Of a DNA stretch of 64,000 bases, positions 8,690-19,134 are shown piece after piece. Within the stretch, counting starts at the first letter, position 1, and each line of letters starts with the position of its first letter. The stretch is taken from assembly GCF_028583425.1 (NCBI RefSeq), contig NC_072791.1, positions 37,083,368 to 37,147,367 of the forward strand. The letters are read 5' to 3'. The notes under the pieces were generated by a model. It ran no database searches. It was not told the origin of the DNA and was given only the letters and a program-made list of their open reading frames with translations. The position numbers were made by a program, and so were the translations under genes. The DNA comes from Eublepharis macularius (lineage: Eukaryota; Chordata; Lepidosauria; Squamata; Eublepharidae).

Positions 8690-10985
8690 GCTGGTAACCT
8701 GTGGTCCTCCTCTCCCAGACAGGTTCCTGGACGCTCCCTCATTCAACCTCTCCCTCTCTGGACAGCACCAATACGATCTTTCTCCAAAACTTCTCCTGCC
8801 CATCGTGTCCTCTCCTTGACAAGTTCCCGTACGGTCCCTCTTTCCTCCTTGCCCTCTGTGAATGGAATCAGAACAACCCTTCCCAACAATTTCTTCTGTC
8901 CTGCCCATCCTGTCCTGTCCACAAAGGCAGGAAGGTGGGTCATGTCAGCTACCGCTGCCTTTGTCACGGGGGACTACATGGCACTGCCACTGCCTTTGGG
9001 CCTTCCTGGTCCCACTCTGCAATGCGACTGTGACAAACAACCCTTTGTCCTCCTCTCCCTGACAATGTCCTGGTCATTTCCTCTTTCAACGTCTCCCTCT
9101 CTGGAACCACTCAGATGCCTCCCAACCTCTCCTGTCCTGCCTGTCCCATCCTTTCCTAAAAGGCAAGAAGGTGGGTGATGTCAGCTGCCACGGCTTTTGG
9201 CCACAAGGGACAGCTCTGCTGCTGTGGCACAGGTTGTTGTACGGTACTGCACAGTGCCCCCTATCCATGGCGCCTTCTGTCCATGCTGAGCAGGGGCTGC
9301 GACGCGAATCACGTCCTTTCCGTGAAGGCAGAAAGGTGTGTCATGTTGTCAGCCACCACCGCCCCATGACTCAGTGGGTTTCTCGGCTCATGGCTCGCCA
9401 ACAAAGGGGTCTTCCCAGTCCTGCTCGGCGATGCAGCCGGCAGTAACCCTTTGTCACTGTCTTCCTGACATGTTCCCTGATGGTCCCTCTTTCAACCTCT
9501 CCCTCTCCGGAACTGCTCAGATGCCTCCCAACCTGTCCTGTCCTGCCCACCCTATCCTTTCTGCAAAGGCAGGAAGGTGGATGATGTCACCTGCCACTGC
9601 TTTTGGCCACAAGGCACAGCTCTGTTGCTGTTGCTGATGATAGGGTTGTACAGCATGGGGCCTCCTATCTGTGGGCTCCTGCTGTCCCCCCTGAGCAGGC
9701 AGGAATGGGTCCCCCCCTCCCTGTCCATGAAGGCAGGAAGGTGGGTGCTGTCTGCTGCTGCTGCTTTTGGGTATGAAGGGCAGCTCAAGAGCTGTTGTGC
9801 ATATGGATATGCAGCACAAGGCCCCCTATCTATGGGCACCTGCTGTCCCCTCTGGGCAGGGGGGAATGGGTCTGTCCCACCCTTTCCATGAAGGTAGGAA
9901 GGTGGATGCTGTGCTGCTGCTGTTGCTGCTTTGGGGCATGATGGGCAGCTCAAAAGCTTTTGCTGATACAGTTGTGCTGTACGGTGTACCCCTATCCATG
10001 GGCACCTGCTGTTGTCCCTGTGCATGGGAGGAATGGGTCCCATGACTCACTTCCTTTCCACAAAGGCAGGAAGGTGAGTGATGTTGGCAGCAGCCTCCAG
10101 TTCAACACAGGAGGGGTGGACAAGCCTCACCAGCAGCTGTCTGGGCACTCCTTCAGGGTGGATGTTGGGGTCCTCCATCCCAGTCCTGCTGCGCAATGAG
10201 GCCAGGAAGCCTCTGAGCTCCTCTCCTAGACAAGTACTCAGTCCCTCTTTCGACCACTCCCTCTCTAGAACCGCTCTGACACTTCCCAACGACCTCTCCT
10301 GTCCTGGCCATTCTATTCTTTCTGTGAAGTCAGGAAGGTGAGTGATGCTGGCGACAGCCCCCACTGCAACACAGGAGGGGTGGACAAGCCTCTGCCAGAG
10401 CAGTCTGCACAGTCGAACACGGTGGTTGTTGGGATCCTCTTTGTCCTCCTCTCCCTGTCAAGCTCCCCGTCCTTCTTTGAACCTTGCCCTCTCTGGAACC
10501 GCTCTGACCCTTCCCAACGACCTCTCCTGCCCTGTCCATCCCATCCTTTCTATGGAGGCAGGATGGTGAGTGACAGCTGACAAGATCAGTGGGTTTCAAA
10601 GATAAAGGCTCACAAATGTTTGGGTGTTTCCTGGTCCTGCTCCGCAAGGCAGCCAGGAAGTGTGACCCTCTGTCCTTCTCTCCTTGACAAGCTCACCATC
10701 CATCTTTGAACCTCTCCCTCTCTGGAACACTCTGACCCCTCTCCTCTCCCGACATCTCCTCTCCCTCCTGTCCTTTCCACGAAAGCAGGAAGGTGGCTGA
10801 TGTTAGCTGCCACCACTGAGTACCTCAGTGGGATCCTTGGATGAGGCCTTGCAACTATTGGGATCGTCCCAGTTCCCAGTGTCTGTTTCGACCTCTCCCT
10901 CTCTGGAACACTCTGACCCCTCCAAACAACTTCTCCTCTCTCTCCCATCCTTTCTGCAAAAGCAGGAATGTGGGTGATGTCAGCC
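8690..10985 (+). repeat. Tandem array 2 in hAT: about 11 diverged units of 160-260 bp
   Basis: A block like AAGGCAGGAAGGTGGGTGATG recurs near 8923, 9159, 9325, 9564, 9728, 9891, 10062, 10326, 10555, 10782 and 10956. Each is usually preceded by a CT-rich block (TCTCCCTCTCTGGAAC, CTCTCCTGTCCTGCCC). Spacing is irregular, so units have diverged and taken indels. It lies directly downstream of the transposase. Confidence 0.82.
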
Positions 10986-10989
10986 ATCA

Positions 10990-11870
10990 GTGGCCAGACT
11001 ACCTACCCCCTAGAGGGGAGGCAGCCTGCCACCACCTTCCTGAGCCAACCAGGCCCAGTGGCTGCACTCATCACCTACATCCATTTCTGTGCAGGAAAGT
11101 ACAGTGCAGTACTCTGAGGCTTGGTGGGTGGGCACAAAGGGGTGCCACTGGCGAGTGGCCAGACCACTTGCCCCCTAGAGGGGAGGCCACCCACCGTCGC
11201 CTTCCCGAGCCCACCAGGCCCAGCAGCCACACTCGTTACCTATGTCCCTGTGTGAGCAGGAAATTGCACTAGCGTACTCTGAGGCCTGGTGGGCAGATAC
11301 ATGGGGGTGCCACCAGTGAGAGGCCAGACCCCCCACACCCTAGAGGGGAGGGAGCTCACCACCACTTCCCCAAGCCTACCAGGCCCGATGGCCGCACTGA
11401 TCACCCATGTCCCTGTCTCCACTGGAAAGTTCAGTGAAGTACTCTGAAGTCTGGCGGGTGGGCACATGGTTGGTGCCACTGGTGAGTGGCCAGGCCCCCC
11501 ACCCCCTAGAGGAGGGAGGCCCACCACCACCTCCCCAAGCCCACCAGGCCCAGCAGCCACACTCATCACCTACATCCTTGTCTGCGCAGGAAAGTGCAGT
11601 GCAGTACTCTGAGGCCTGGAGGGCAGGCAGGCACGTGGGGAGTGTCACTGGCAAGTGACCAGACCCCCCCACCCCTAGAGGCGGGGCAGTCCATCACCAC
11701 CTCCCGAAGCCCACCAGGCCCTGGGGCCGCACTCATCAACACCCACGTCCCTGTCTGCACAGGAAAGTGCAGTGCAGTACTCTGAGGCCTGGTGGGAGGG
11801 TGGGCACATGGGGGGTGCCGCCGGTGAGCAGCCAGACCACCCGCCCCCTAGAGGGGAGGCAGCCTGCCTT
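10990..11870 (+). repeat. Tandem array 3 in hAT: about 5.5 units of 165-173 bp
   Basis: Units start with GTGGCCAGAC at about 10990, 11155, 11319, 11486, 11655 and 11828. Each carries CCCCCTAGAGGGGAGG, CCCACCAGGCCC, a GCAGGAAAGT block and AGTACTCTGAGGCCTGG. The units are more regular than array 2 and different in sequence from both other arrays. Confidence 0.88.
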
Positions 11871-12346
11871 CGAGTCTTCCACTTGTAAACTGTGCCAAAG
11901 TCAACTGATGGCTCCAATTGTATCGAATGGGAGTTTCCTGGGGGCTTTGGATTTGGGAATGTATAACTCCAAGATCCATATTGCAATCTTGACCAAATTT
12001 GAGCGATGGTTGGAGGGGAGCCTGCTGAACACTCCCTGTGAATATGGGCTCTCTAAGTCCAACAGGGGCCATTCTGGCCCCCATGAACAACAAATAACAA
12101 ACATGTTCATTAATGGGACATGTTCGTTACTGTTCTTCTGTTTGTGACGGCAACAAAGTACAAACAGCGTGTTCATTCTTTTTTTCCATTCATGCCCATA
12201 TCTAATCTGGAGTAGCATAGGACCTTAAGAAAACTGGAGAGTCTAACAATTGAGAGCAATGCTATTTCACTTTCTGACCACAATACTACACATTGACTTC
12301 CCTTTACTTCTGTTTCTTTTCTCTTGTAGTGGAATCCTAAACATAC

Positions 12347-12535
12347 TGAGGAAGCCAATTTCAGCCTGGAAAATTCATGGAGATTTGGGGATGGTGCCAG
12401 GGAGAGTGGATTATGGGGAAGGCAGGGACGTCAGTGAAGATGTGATGCCATAGAATCCAAAGTTGTCATTTCCTCCGGGTGAACTGGTCTCTGTAGTCCA
12501 GAGATCAGTTGTAATTTTGGGAGAACTCCAAACGC
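12347..12535 (+). repeat. Dispersed repeat family T, copy 1
   Basis: Blocks GGAGATTTGGGGATG, GATGCCATAGA, CAGAGATCAGTTGTAATT and GGGAGAACTCC match copies at 22622, 48336, 50120 and 50908. Family ends resemble GGTTGCCAnC/TTGGCAACC inverted repeats, which suggests a non-autonomous DNA transposon; superfamily not determined. Confidence 0.6.
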
Positions 12536-12694
12536 TACACTGAGATTAATAATTTTAGTTCCACTTACATTCCATGCATGTACCAGTACTACCATTAAAT
12601 AAACCATCATTACCTGAGTTTTCTGTAAGTGAGAATCATCTATATATAAATGACTAATCTTTTTCTCTAACAGATTTTCATGGACACATTTAGA

Positions 12695-13104
12695 AATGTG
12701 AAGGTGTCACTTCTCTTTTCATGGCCTCTATGGGGCTTAGGAAGCAACTTTCACACAATTTTAAGAAAGAATTTTTCTTTTTTCTTTTTAAACTTTTTAA
12801 CAATTAATAAAATACAACTTTTTAAAAACTAACTCGTAAGTGCAACCATGCAGAAAACTTTAAATCAACAATGTTTTTGGAAAGGTAAAACAGTTCAACA
12901 TTCCATGAAGTGGTGAGTCCTTTTTCATTAATTTGAAGCAACTGTATCACAGGCTTTTGTCTTGTTGTTGAGGAATTACAGCCCTTAATCAAAGTGGTAA
13001 GATCATATGAATTATTAAGCTCCCCAGCAACCAGCCTCCTCCTCAGCAGCCTGCCTCGAGCTTTTGACTCCTCCCCACTGGGCTAAACCAATTAACCTCA
13101 GAAG
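12695..13104 (+). repeat. Dispersed repeat, paired with 20845-21570
   Basis: Collinear with the later copy: CTATGGGGCT, TTTCACACAxTTTTAA, TTTAACAATTA, AACTCxTAAGTGC, ACAGCCCT, AAGCTCCCnAGCAAC and CTAAAxCCAATTA occur in the same order in both. Class unknown. Confidence 0.65.
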
Positions 13105-13106
13105 GG

Positions 13107-13345
13107 TTACAAAGGCCTGAGGTGGGGGAGGGGGGAGGGACCAGAAATGTGGGTTTCCCCCCTTTTTTTTAGATTGTCAACCAGCACCACCAGAGCTGCC
13201 TCAATGCCAAATCTAGGCCTGAAGCCAGACTGGAACGGGTCCAATGCATATGTTTTCATCAAGATACCCTGGAGCTGCTCCTCTATCACCTACTTACTGT
13301 GCGCAGAAATAGTAAATTCAAGACAGGGCAGTAATTTGCTGTAGT
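13107..13345 (-). pseudogene. LINE reverse transcriptase fragment (CR1/L2-type)
   Basis: The minus strand codes EEQLQGILMKTYALDPFQSG then FRPRFGIEAALVVLVDNL. LDPFQSGFRPGxGTExAL is a hallmark block in the reverse transcriptase of CR1/L2-type vertebrate LINEs. Only this block and a short flank survive. It may belong to the same LINE group as the 3' ends at 18150-19010 and 58560-59010. Nearby repeat boundaries at 13104-13107 suggest it abuts an unrelated repeat. Confidence 0.75.
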
Positions 13346-14041
13346 AGCAAAGTCTACATCGGTTTCTAGCTTTTTCTCAACTACTGGGTATACTTGCTAT
13401 TTTTCTTATAAAAGACAAAGATTTATACTATAAACATGCCAAATGATACAATGTTGTATGCTAAGTTATAAATTATGTATATAAATGCTAAGTAAGTTAT
13501 AAAATATGTATATAAATGATCTATAAAAGAAATTTAAATCTGATAGGAAAGTAAACATTGGATATATTTCAATTCCTCCCCCCACCAAATTTCTGTTCTT
13601 TCCCAAAACAACAACAAAATCACAGAACAAAAAGTTTTCTGTTTCCAGAAATTTTACATATTTAAAATAGCCCATCTTATATTAATCATGCCAATAGGTG
13701 GCATATCCTGCCAGTGTAAGGTGGCGTAAGCTGAAAGAAAAATTAGGTAATTTGCCCATGGCTTTGAGGTAGAATTGGGATTGGGTTTTCCATATCAGTG
13801 GCAATTGGCTATGCACACAAATATACCTTTCGTAGTGCAGGCAAAGAGTTCAGGGACACACACTGTGGGATTTCCCCACTATGCCCTTGAGTGCCAGAGA
13901 AATGTGCAGACCCACTGTAGAGATACATATGTGGAGACTTTTGTTAATCTTGGTAAGAATGTTGCAATTATTGTTGTCCAGTCTTGTAAACCTCTCATAA
14001 CCTGTCATGACAAATGTTTTGGCCTATCAAAAGGAGACTCA
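13346..14041. other. Unassigned AT-rich sequence
   Basis: No gene or element seen. It includes a short local duplication of TATGTATATAAATG near 13473-13518. Confidence 0.5.
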
Positions 14042-14162
14042 GGGCCAAGCTACACATGAAGAATGATGACACTTGAACAGCAAGTGTATTTCTCCCTGTT
14101 CACTTGCCCTCCACTCAATCCACTTGCCGTTCAAGTGTCATTTGTCATGTGTAGCTTGGCCC
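14042..14162. mobile_element. Palindromic MITE (family M), copy 1
   Basis: 121 bp, nearly a perfect inverted repeat end to end: GGGCCAAGCTACACATGA and its complement at the right. TCA occurs on both sides (14039-14041, 14163-14165), fitting a 3-bp TSD. The GGGCC start and 3-bp target are reminiscent of PIF/Harbinger MITEs, but no transposase links it. Confidence 0.82.
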
Positions 14163-14945
14163 TCAGTTAACTGAAAACTACAATGGCAGGGTCAAATGAA
14201 TGACATTTTTCAGGTTTCACCATAAAGCTTACATCTACATAATTACACTGTAAACTCATGGCTGGCGCCTGGAACATGGATCCCCAAATATTGTGATGGA
14301 GTCCTGTCCTGCTGGCTACACTTGCCAGTTGGAATGACCCATGGTCCATATAATCTGTTAACCTGCTTCCGACAACTATCAAATTGTGTTTAAATAGTTT
14401 TTTTTTCCAATGAAGATTCTTCTTTACCCAGCTGGTGATTGCCTTCTGCCAGGTGATTAATAGCCCATATCATTCTTTTGCACAGTTCATGGAACTGCAG
14501 ATGTTGTTATCGTTGGTATGCATTTAGTCATATTTCAAATACATTTGAACCAGCAATTTCCTGGGTTGCGAGTTCCTCAATCAATTGGATTGGGGGGGGG
14601 GGAGAATATCTACCAATCTGATTTATTTCAAGCATCTTTTTTAAAAAAATTATCAGATGCCACCTTAATGTTTATCTTGGAAAATATTGCACTGCAACTA
14701 AAAGGCATATATTGCTAGTGCTAGAAATGGAAATGCAACAGTTCTTGTTCACCACAGGGAAGTGAATTTTGGGAACCTGTCTTCTAGCTTTAAAAAGGCT
14801 GAGCTTCTGTCTCGGTTTCAGATATTAAAGACCCTCTTAGGCTCTTGGCCAGCTACCTTGAGTGGGCCAGCCCAGCAGTTGTACTGAATTTCCTTTTAAA
14901 ATCTGAGTCGTAGTTACCAGGAGCCATGGAACATGTACATTGCTC
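14163..14945. other. Unassigned intergenic sequence
   Basis: No gene or element recognised; a G10 run is at about 14591-14601. Confidence 0.45.
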
Positions 14946-15360
14946 AAAGTGCCTTACCCTACATTAGGGCTGGCAATCAGCAGGAGATTTACCCTGTGGG
15001 GGGCATACTCCAATGACATAATGGTATCACCAGCAACACATTGATGTCACTCTCCATGCACACAGAATTGATGTCAGTGCATCAGTAGGGCTGTTCTAGT
15101 ATTTGGGCAAAACTCTATGGAGTTTTGCCCAAATGTTAGATTTTTGCCCCAATGCTACAGTGTACCTGGCAACATGCTGACACAATTCTGGGTGCATGGG
15201 GAATAACATCAGTGTATTGGGATGCTGACCATCACCACCCCCTTTCTCAACCATTTTCCTTACTGCCCAGCTGAGTGGCAACAGAAAGTGCCCGCTGCTG
15301 GTGAGGGATCCTTTGCTACTAGCAAGAACATTACAAGCCCGCATTAGGGCCACTTGTGCA
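14946..15360. repeat. Dispersed repeat with a perfect 14-bp hairpin
   Basis: Alternating blocks such as GATGTCA and CAATGACAT, and a hairpin TTTGGGCAAAACTC-TATG-GAGTTTTGCCCAAA at about 15100-15131. The sequence resembles the repeat at 44660-44900 in its short GTGATG/TGACATCA-type blocks. Class unknown. Confidence 0.45.
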
Positions 15361-15554
15361 GGTAATATGTGCTCAGAAGAAAAGAATAATGGTCAAGTAA
15401 TCATTATTTTATAACTCTGACTTTAAGGTTAGAAGACGGTTAGTGAATGCTGATTATCATCTTCAGTATGGACCCTAATATAGTTGATTTAAAACCATGT
15501 TCTCAAGTATTTACCTAAATGAACATATGAAAACAGCATAGCTTCAATTGCTCA

Positions 15555-15638
<84 letters not shown>

Positions 15639-15641
15639 AAA
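15555..15641 (+). repeat. (GAAA)n microsatellite, about 21 units
   Basis: Uninterrupted GAAA tetranucleotide run, directly readable. Confidence 0.97.
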
Positions 15642-15719
15642 GTCCCAGCAAACAGAAAACCACTGCCTGTCAAATGGTTTATTTGTTTGTTTAGATTTTC
15701 ATGCTACACCTTTCTTCTC

Positions 15720-16384
15720 TCTTTTTTTTAAATATTTTTATTTTTTATTAACTACATTAACTAACAATACAAAGGGAAGAAAGGGAACAAGGGGAGGAAG
15801 GAAAAAAACACACAACAACTACAACATGTAACAACTATGCTACACAAAATGTTTTCCCTTCATACTGCCATTATTCAAAAGTTAAAGCTTTATGTTATGT
15901 TGATGGAGTGGTTGACCTTACTAAATGCAAATTACAATTTAAATTCAAATTAAATTTTCCTTCCCCTCCTGGGTCCCGGACGCAATTCTCTCTGAGCAAC
16001 TGCAGCCGCAGTGCTCGTTTCCTCCCCCCCCCCCCTCAGACTTCTCCTTTTCGTCTTGCTTGGTGCACTGAAATTCTGGATTTTTATCCTCAAAATCCCT
16101 TAGTTGATCTTCTGATAATATCTTGAAAGCTTGATCTTTGTGACTGAACCAGATTCCTTCCGGAAATAACCATTTGTACTTTATTCCACGTTCTCTCAGA
16201 AGAGCTGCGAACTTTTTATACTTAAAACGTCTTTTCCGAACTAGAAATGGGACGTCTTTCAATATCTTAACTTTATTACCCAAAAAGTCCAAATCTGCAT
16301 TGTATGAATTATATAGGATAGTGTCCCGGATCCTCTTAGATGAAAAATCAATGATAATCTCGCGAGGCAGCTGACGCTTCATTG
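15720..16384 (-). mobile_element. 5'-truncated ORF1-only L1 insertion, 10-bp TSD
   Basis: 665 bp bounded by CTTTCTTCTC at 15710-15719 and 16385-16394. On the minus strand it holds the C-terminal half of L1 ORF1, a stop, about 225 bp of non-coding sequence, then an A-rich tail (AATAAAAATATTTAAAAAAAA). No ORF2 sequence lies between ORF1 and the tail, so the source RNA lacked ORF2, like mammalian half-L1 (HAL1) elements. The TSD and A-tail show L1-type target-primed insertion, presumably by another L1's ORF2 protein. Confidence 0.82.
15945..16382 (-). CDS. L1 ORF1p C-terminal domain (partial ORF)
   Basis: 145 open codons. It starts KRQLPREIIIDFSSKRIRD, the L1 ORF1p RRM/C-terminal boundary (compare the PREIIIKF block), continues through FLVRKRRFKYKKFAALLRER then GIKYKWLFPEGIWFSHKDQA (the conserved LRxxGIKYxWxFP motif of the nucleic-acid-binding C-terminal domain), and ends in an acidic, glycine-rich extension. 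ORF1p is an RNA chaperone that coats L1 RNA. The N-terminal coiled coil is missing because of 5' truncation. The frame has no stops, suggesting a fairly young insertion. Confidence 0.82.
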   Translation of the reverse strand: MKRQLPREIIIDFSSKRIRDTILYNSYNADLDFLGNKVKILKDVPFLVRKRRFKYKKFAALLRERGIKYKWLFPEGIWFSHKDQAFKILSEDQLRDFEDKNPEFQCTKQDEKEKSEGGGGGNEHCGCSCSERIASGTQEGKENLI

Positions 16385-16620
16385 CTTTCTTCTCAATGGG
16401 GACCCAAAGTGAATTACAACATCATTCACCCATCTTCCATATTATGCTCACGGCAACAACAAACACACAACAACCTTATGACACAGGTTAAACTAAGAGA
16501 AGGTCTAACCCAAGTTCACCACTGAAGTTCCATTGCAGACTAGAGGTTCAAATCTGGGCCTCTCATATCTTAGGCCAAAATCCAAACCATTCCTCTGCAC
16601 CAAGGTGAACTAAAGTTTTT

Positions 16621-17784
16621 CTCTGGAAAGATTCTTCTACTCTCAGGGAGTTTTAGTAGTGGATTATTGAAAAAATACCTTTTCTCATTCTGCTGCAAAT
16701 GCAAATCCACCTGTAATGCTCAGAGGTCTCTGGACTGAGGTAATGAGGACTGGGACCTTACTTGTTGAATTTCTAAATCCTCACGAATAAGTCATATTAA
16801 CAAAGCATTTGCTCAAGGCTTTGTGGAGGTATCTTTTCATATATATTAGAAATTCATTATTACTCATAGAAGTCAGCAGAAAAAAGGTTGTGTTATATAG
16901 ATAAAAAGATTCATCAGAAACTATGTTGACACACAGTTGTGAGCGGATGTATATTTATTCCTGATGGATTTATTCAAGAGCACTGTTTTCACCCATGTCA
17001 GGTCAAACAGTCTAATCCAAGTGGAAAGAACAAAGAACTTTTTCTGGCATTGTTATGTTTTAATTAACACCCCAGGCATTTGAAAATTTTTAAATAGCAT
17101 TAGGAAAATTTATCTCATATCAGTTACTAGTTTATGGATGGATGGAAGGATTGTGCTTTTTATTATTTTACTGCAAAATAATTGATCTTTGGGTAATATG
17201 GTACTATCAGAATGGGGGGAGGTCTTTTACAGACACATTTCTACTAAGTGAAGACAAAAGGCATATAATTCAAAACTTCACCATACTTTTTTTAAAAAGT
17301 TGTGCAATTGAATGTATTATTTGGAATGATTTCAAATTTCTTATGCTTGCTGTTTCAATACGGACATTTTCATTTTTTATCTCCTTCATGAGACTCAAAT
17401 TAGTGATTCTTTATTTAGCCTTTTGTTTCCTTACACTGATTTCCCCCCTGAAAATGTATGCATCATCTATGTTGCACAAAAATAACATGCTTCTATGTAT
17501 TTCATGGATACATGGCATATATTGCATATATAAATACTGTGCAAATTGTGTGCAAAAATAATTCAGTGCAAATAAGATGCAAAACCAGAACCAAGTAGAG
17601 AACTCAAATAATACAAAACAAAACTATTTATTTATTTACTTATTTATAGTATGCCTTTCTCACTAGAAATCAAGGTGGATAAGTCAATAGAATCAACAGA
17701 ATTGGAACATCCAATAAACAATGCAATGGTATTTACATAGTAGAGAACTGGAGCCAGTAAGAAATCTAGTAACAGAACTGAAGC
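16621..17784. other. Unassigned AT-rich intergenic sequence
   Basis: No coding frame with recognisable homology. A TATTTATTTATTTACTTATT stretch at about 17629-17648 followed by CTTTCTCACTAG is probably the tail of a minus-strand SINE or LINE. Confidence 0.45.
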
Positions 17785-17902
17785 AAAGCAAAGCCCCACT
17801 ATTTAAATGGCCATTTCCCCACCACTCAGAGCAGCTGGGAAACGGCCATTTAAACTGTGGGTGGGGCTTGGCTGGCCAGCAGGGAAGTGGCCATTTAAAT
17901 TG
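17785..17902. repeat. Fragment of the interior of the 19243-type hAT element
   Basis: TTTAAATGGCCATTTCCCCACC, GCCATTTAAACTGTGGGTGGGGCTTGGCTGGCCAGC-type blocks match the internal sub-repeats of 19243-20093. No terminal repeats are present, so it is a fragment or separately dispersed sub-repeat. Confidence 0.65.
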
Positions 17903-18095
17903 TGCACTCCATGTACATGCAGAACCAGTTTGATGTAGTGGTTAAGAGCACGGGACTCTAATCTGGAGAACCGGGTTTGATTCCCCACTCCTCCACTTGA
18001 AGCCAGCTGGGTGACCTTGGGCTAGTCACAGTTCTCTGGAGCTCTCTCAGCCCCACCCACCTCACAGGGTGTTTTGTTAAATGATGCAAAAATTA
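17903..18095 (+). mobile_element. tRNA-derived SINE (family B), copy 1
   Basis: TGTAGTGGTTAAGAGCACGG (A-box region), GGGTTTGATTCCCCACTCC (B-box), then ACTTGAAGCCAGCTGGGTGACC and AGCCCCACCCACCTCACAGGG. Collinear with 41269-41520 from the shared leading GTGCACTCCATGTACATG onward. Confidence 0.8.
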
Positions 18096-18149
18096 CATAG
18101 CAGGATCCTACTTACAAGAACAGGCAGTACACACAGTAGTATAGATCAT

Positions 18150-19010
18150 AGTCTCTAAACCCAAGTAACCTTCTGAAACTTTTTTTACAGTACAATCCTG
18201 TGACCTGCGTAGAATAATTCAGTTTTGCACAGTTTGCGGAAAGGCAGGAGAGTGGGAGCTTTTCTGAACTCATCAGGAAGCCATTCCATCACAACTCACA
18301 ACATATAGGCAGTTGTGATTTTGCCCATTTGCAGGTTGGCTTCTGCAGATAGCCCTGCTCAGATAAACAAAGTGGTATAGGCGGTCCGGCCACTATCAGG
18401 GACCAAGGCCATGAAGGGCTTTGATTGTGATAGCTTAAATTAAACCTGGTAGCTGATAGGCAGCCAATCTAGCAACCACAAAACAGGAGTAATATGCATA
18501 TGCCATCTAAGTCCCAACAATAGTTGAACAGTGTCAAGATAATAAAGTAAACAAACAGATGAGGCAGCTAGCAGTGACTGATCTGTGTCATCAGTAGTAA
18601 CAGAGTGATGACAGGTAGCTATCATGTGATACCAGCCAGGTGATGTACTTCTCTGTAAATGTCAAGGACACCTGGGCTGGCACAGTGAGTCAGCACTGTG
18701 TGGGGATTGGTTACTAAGTAATATATAAGGATGCAAAGTCTTGTATTGTAAAGAACTCCAGCTCTGCGGGTTGCTGGCGAAGCACTTTGTCAGTCAACGT
18801 AATGTACCTGTAAATATATCCACCAGTAAATTATATAATACACCATTTGTACTGAAGCTTGGTGTGCCGTGTCTTCTCTTGAACCCTGCCACTGATGCCT
18901 GTGTAGCATAATCAAAACCACGACAAACAGTAGCATTCTTCACCAAGTGCAGTCTCCAAGTGGATTTTGAGGGGAGCCCAACGTAAAGTGTGATAATTCT
19001 GCTGTTTAAT
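18150..19010 (-). mobile_element. LINE 3' region, split by a solo LTR
   Basis: The stretch holds GACCAAGGCCATGAAGGGCT, GGCAGCCAATCTAGCAAC and, beyond the LTR, GTAGCATTCTTCACCAAGTGCAG and GAGGGGAGCCCAACGTAAAGTG. These blocks are collinear with a common sauropsid CR1/L2-type LINE 3' region as I recall it. Orientation is inferred from that layout. No open frame remains. Confidence 0.5.
18598..18929 (+). mobile_element. Solo LTR (332 bp)
   Basis: Flanked by GTAG (18594-18597 and 18930-18933), with LINE sequence continuous across the insertion. Inside, a TATA box ATATATAAGG at 18721-18730 and TAAATTATATAATACACC about 100 bp later fit a U3-R-U5 layout. It ends ACAAACA; the expected TG start reads TA. 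No internal retroviral or gypsy coding sequence is present, so it is a recombined solo LTR. Superfamily not determined. Confidence 0.55.
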
Positions 19011-19134
19011 TAGGACGTTTCGCATTTGTGTTTGGTGCATTCAGTCAACAAATTATAAAGAGCTATGAAACTCAGAACTAAAATTCACATCAGAGCATTA
19101 TGCAGAATAATAATTATAAGCAGCACCCCTTTTG

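Larger units (their letters stand above)
4849..12204 (+). mobile_element. Full-length hAT transposon (7.36 kb), decayed
   Basis: The ends are TAGACATGGGCACGAA and, on the other strand, TAGATATGGGCATGAA. They are flanked by ATCTGCAG (4841-4848) and ATCTGGAG (12205-12212), an 8-bp TSD with one mismatch, as expected for the hAT superfamily. The order is: left end (4849-5400) shared with shorter family members, tandem array 1 (5407-6030), transposase remnant (6061-8605), tandem array 2 (8690-10985), tandem array 3 (10990-11870), and right end. It is about twice the usual length of a hAT because of the arrays. Frameshifts, stops and a lost catalytic Asp show the copy is inactive, but it is the only transposase-bearing member here and so the best model for the source of the shorter TAGAGATGGGC elements. 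Confidence 0.88.
15665..16620 (-). mobile_element. tRNA-derived SINE (family A), split by L1 insertion
   Basis: On the minus strand, the tRNA-like head with B-box-like GATTTGAACC lies near 16545-16560, the body lies at 16395-16540, and the tail (GGTCCCCATTGAGAAGAA and an A/T tail) is cut by the L1 insertion and resumes at 15709-15665. The layout matches the uninterrupted copies at 27690 and 36488. Confidence 0.75.

Noticed and set aside
8666..10650. Many 60-170 codon frames on both strands
   Set aside because: They repeat with the period of tandem array 2 and have no domain; they are by-products of GC-rich repeats lacking stops.
8690..11870. CRISPR array
   Set aside because: Repeat units are 160-260 bp, diverged, and inside a eukaryotic transposon; no short repeat/spacer layout.
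17142..17561. 139-codon hydrophobic frame resembling a membrane protein
   Set aside because: Hydrophobicity comes from T-rich codons in AT-rich DNA; no start context, domain or neighbouring gene supports it.
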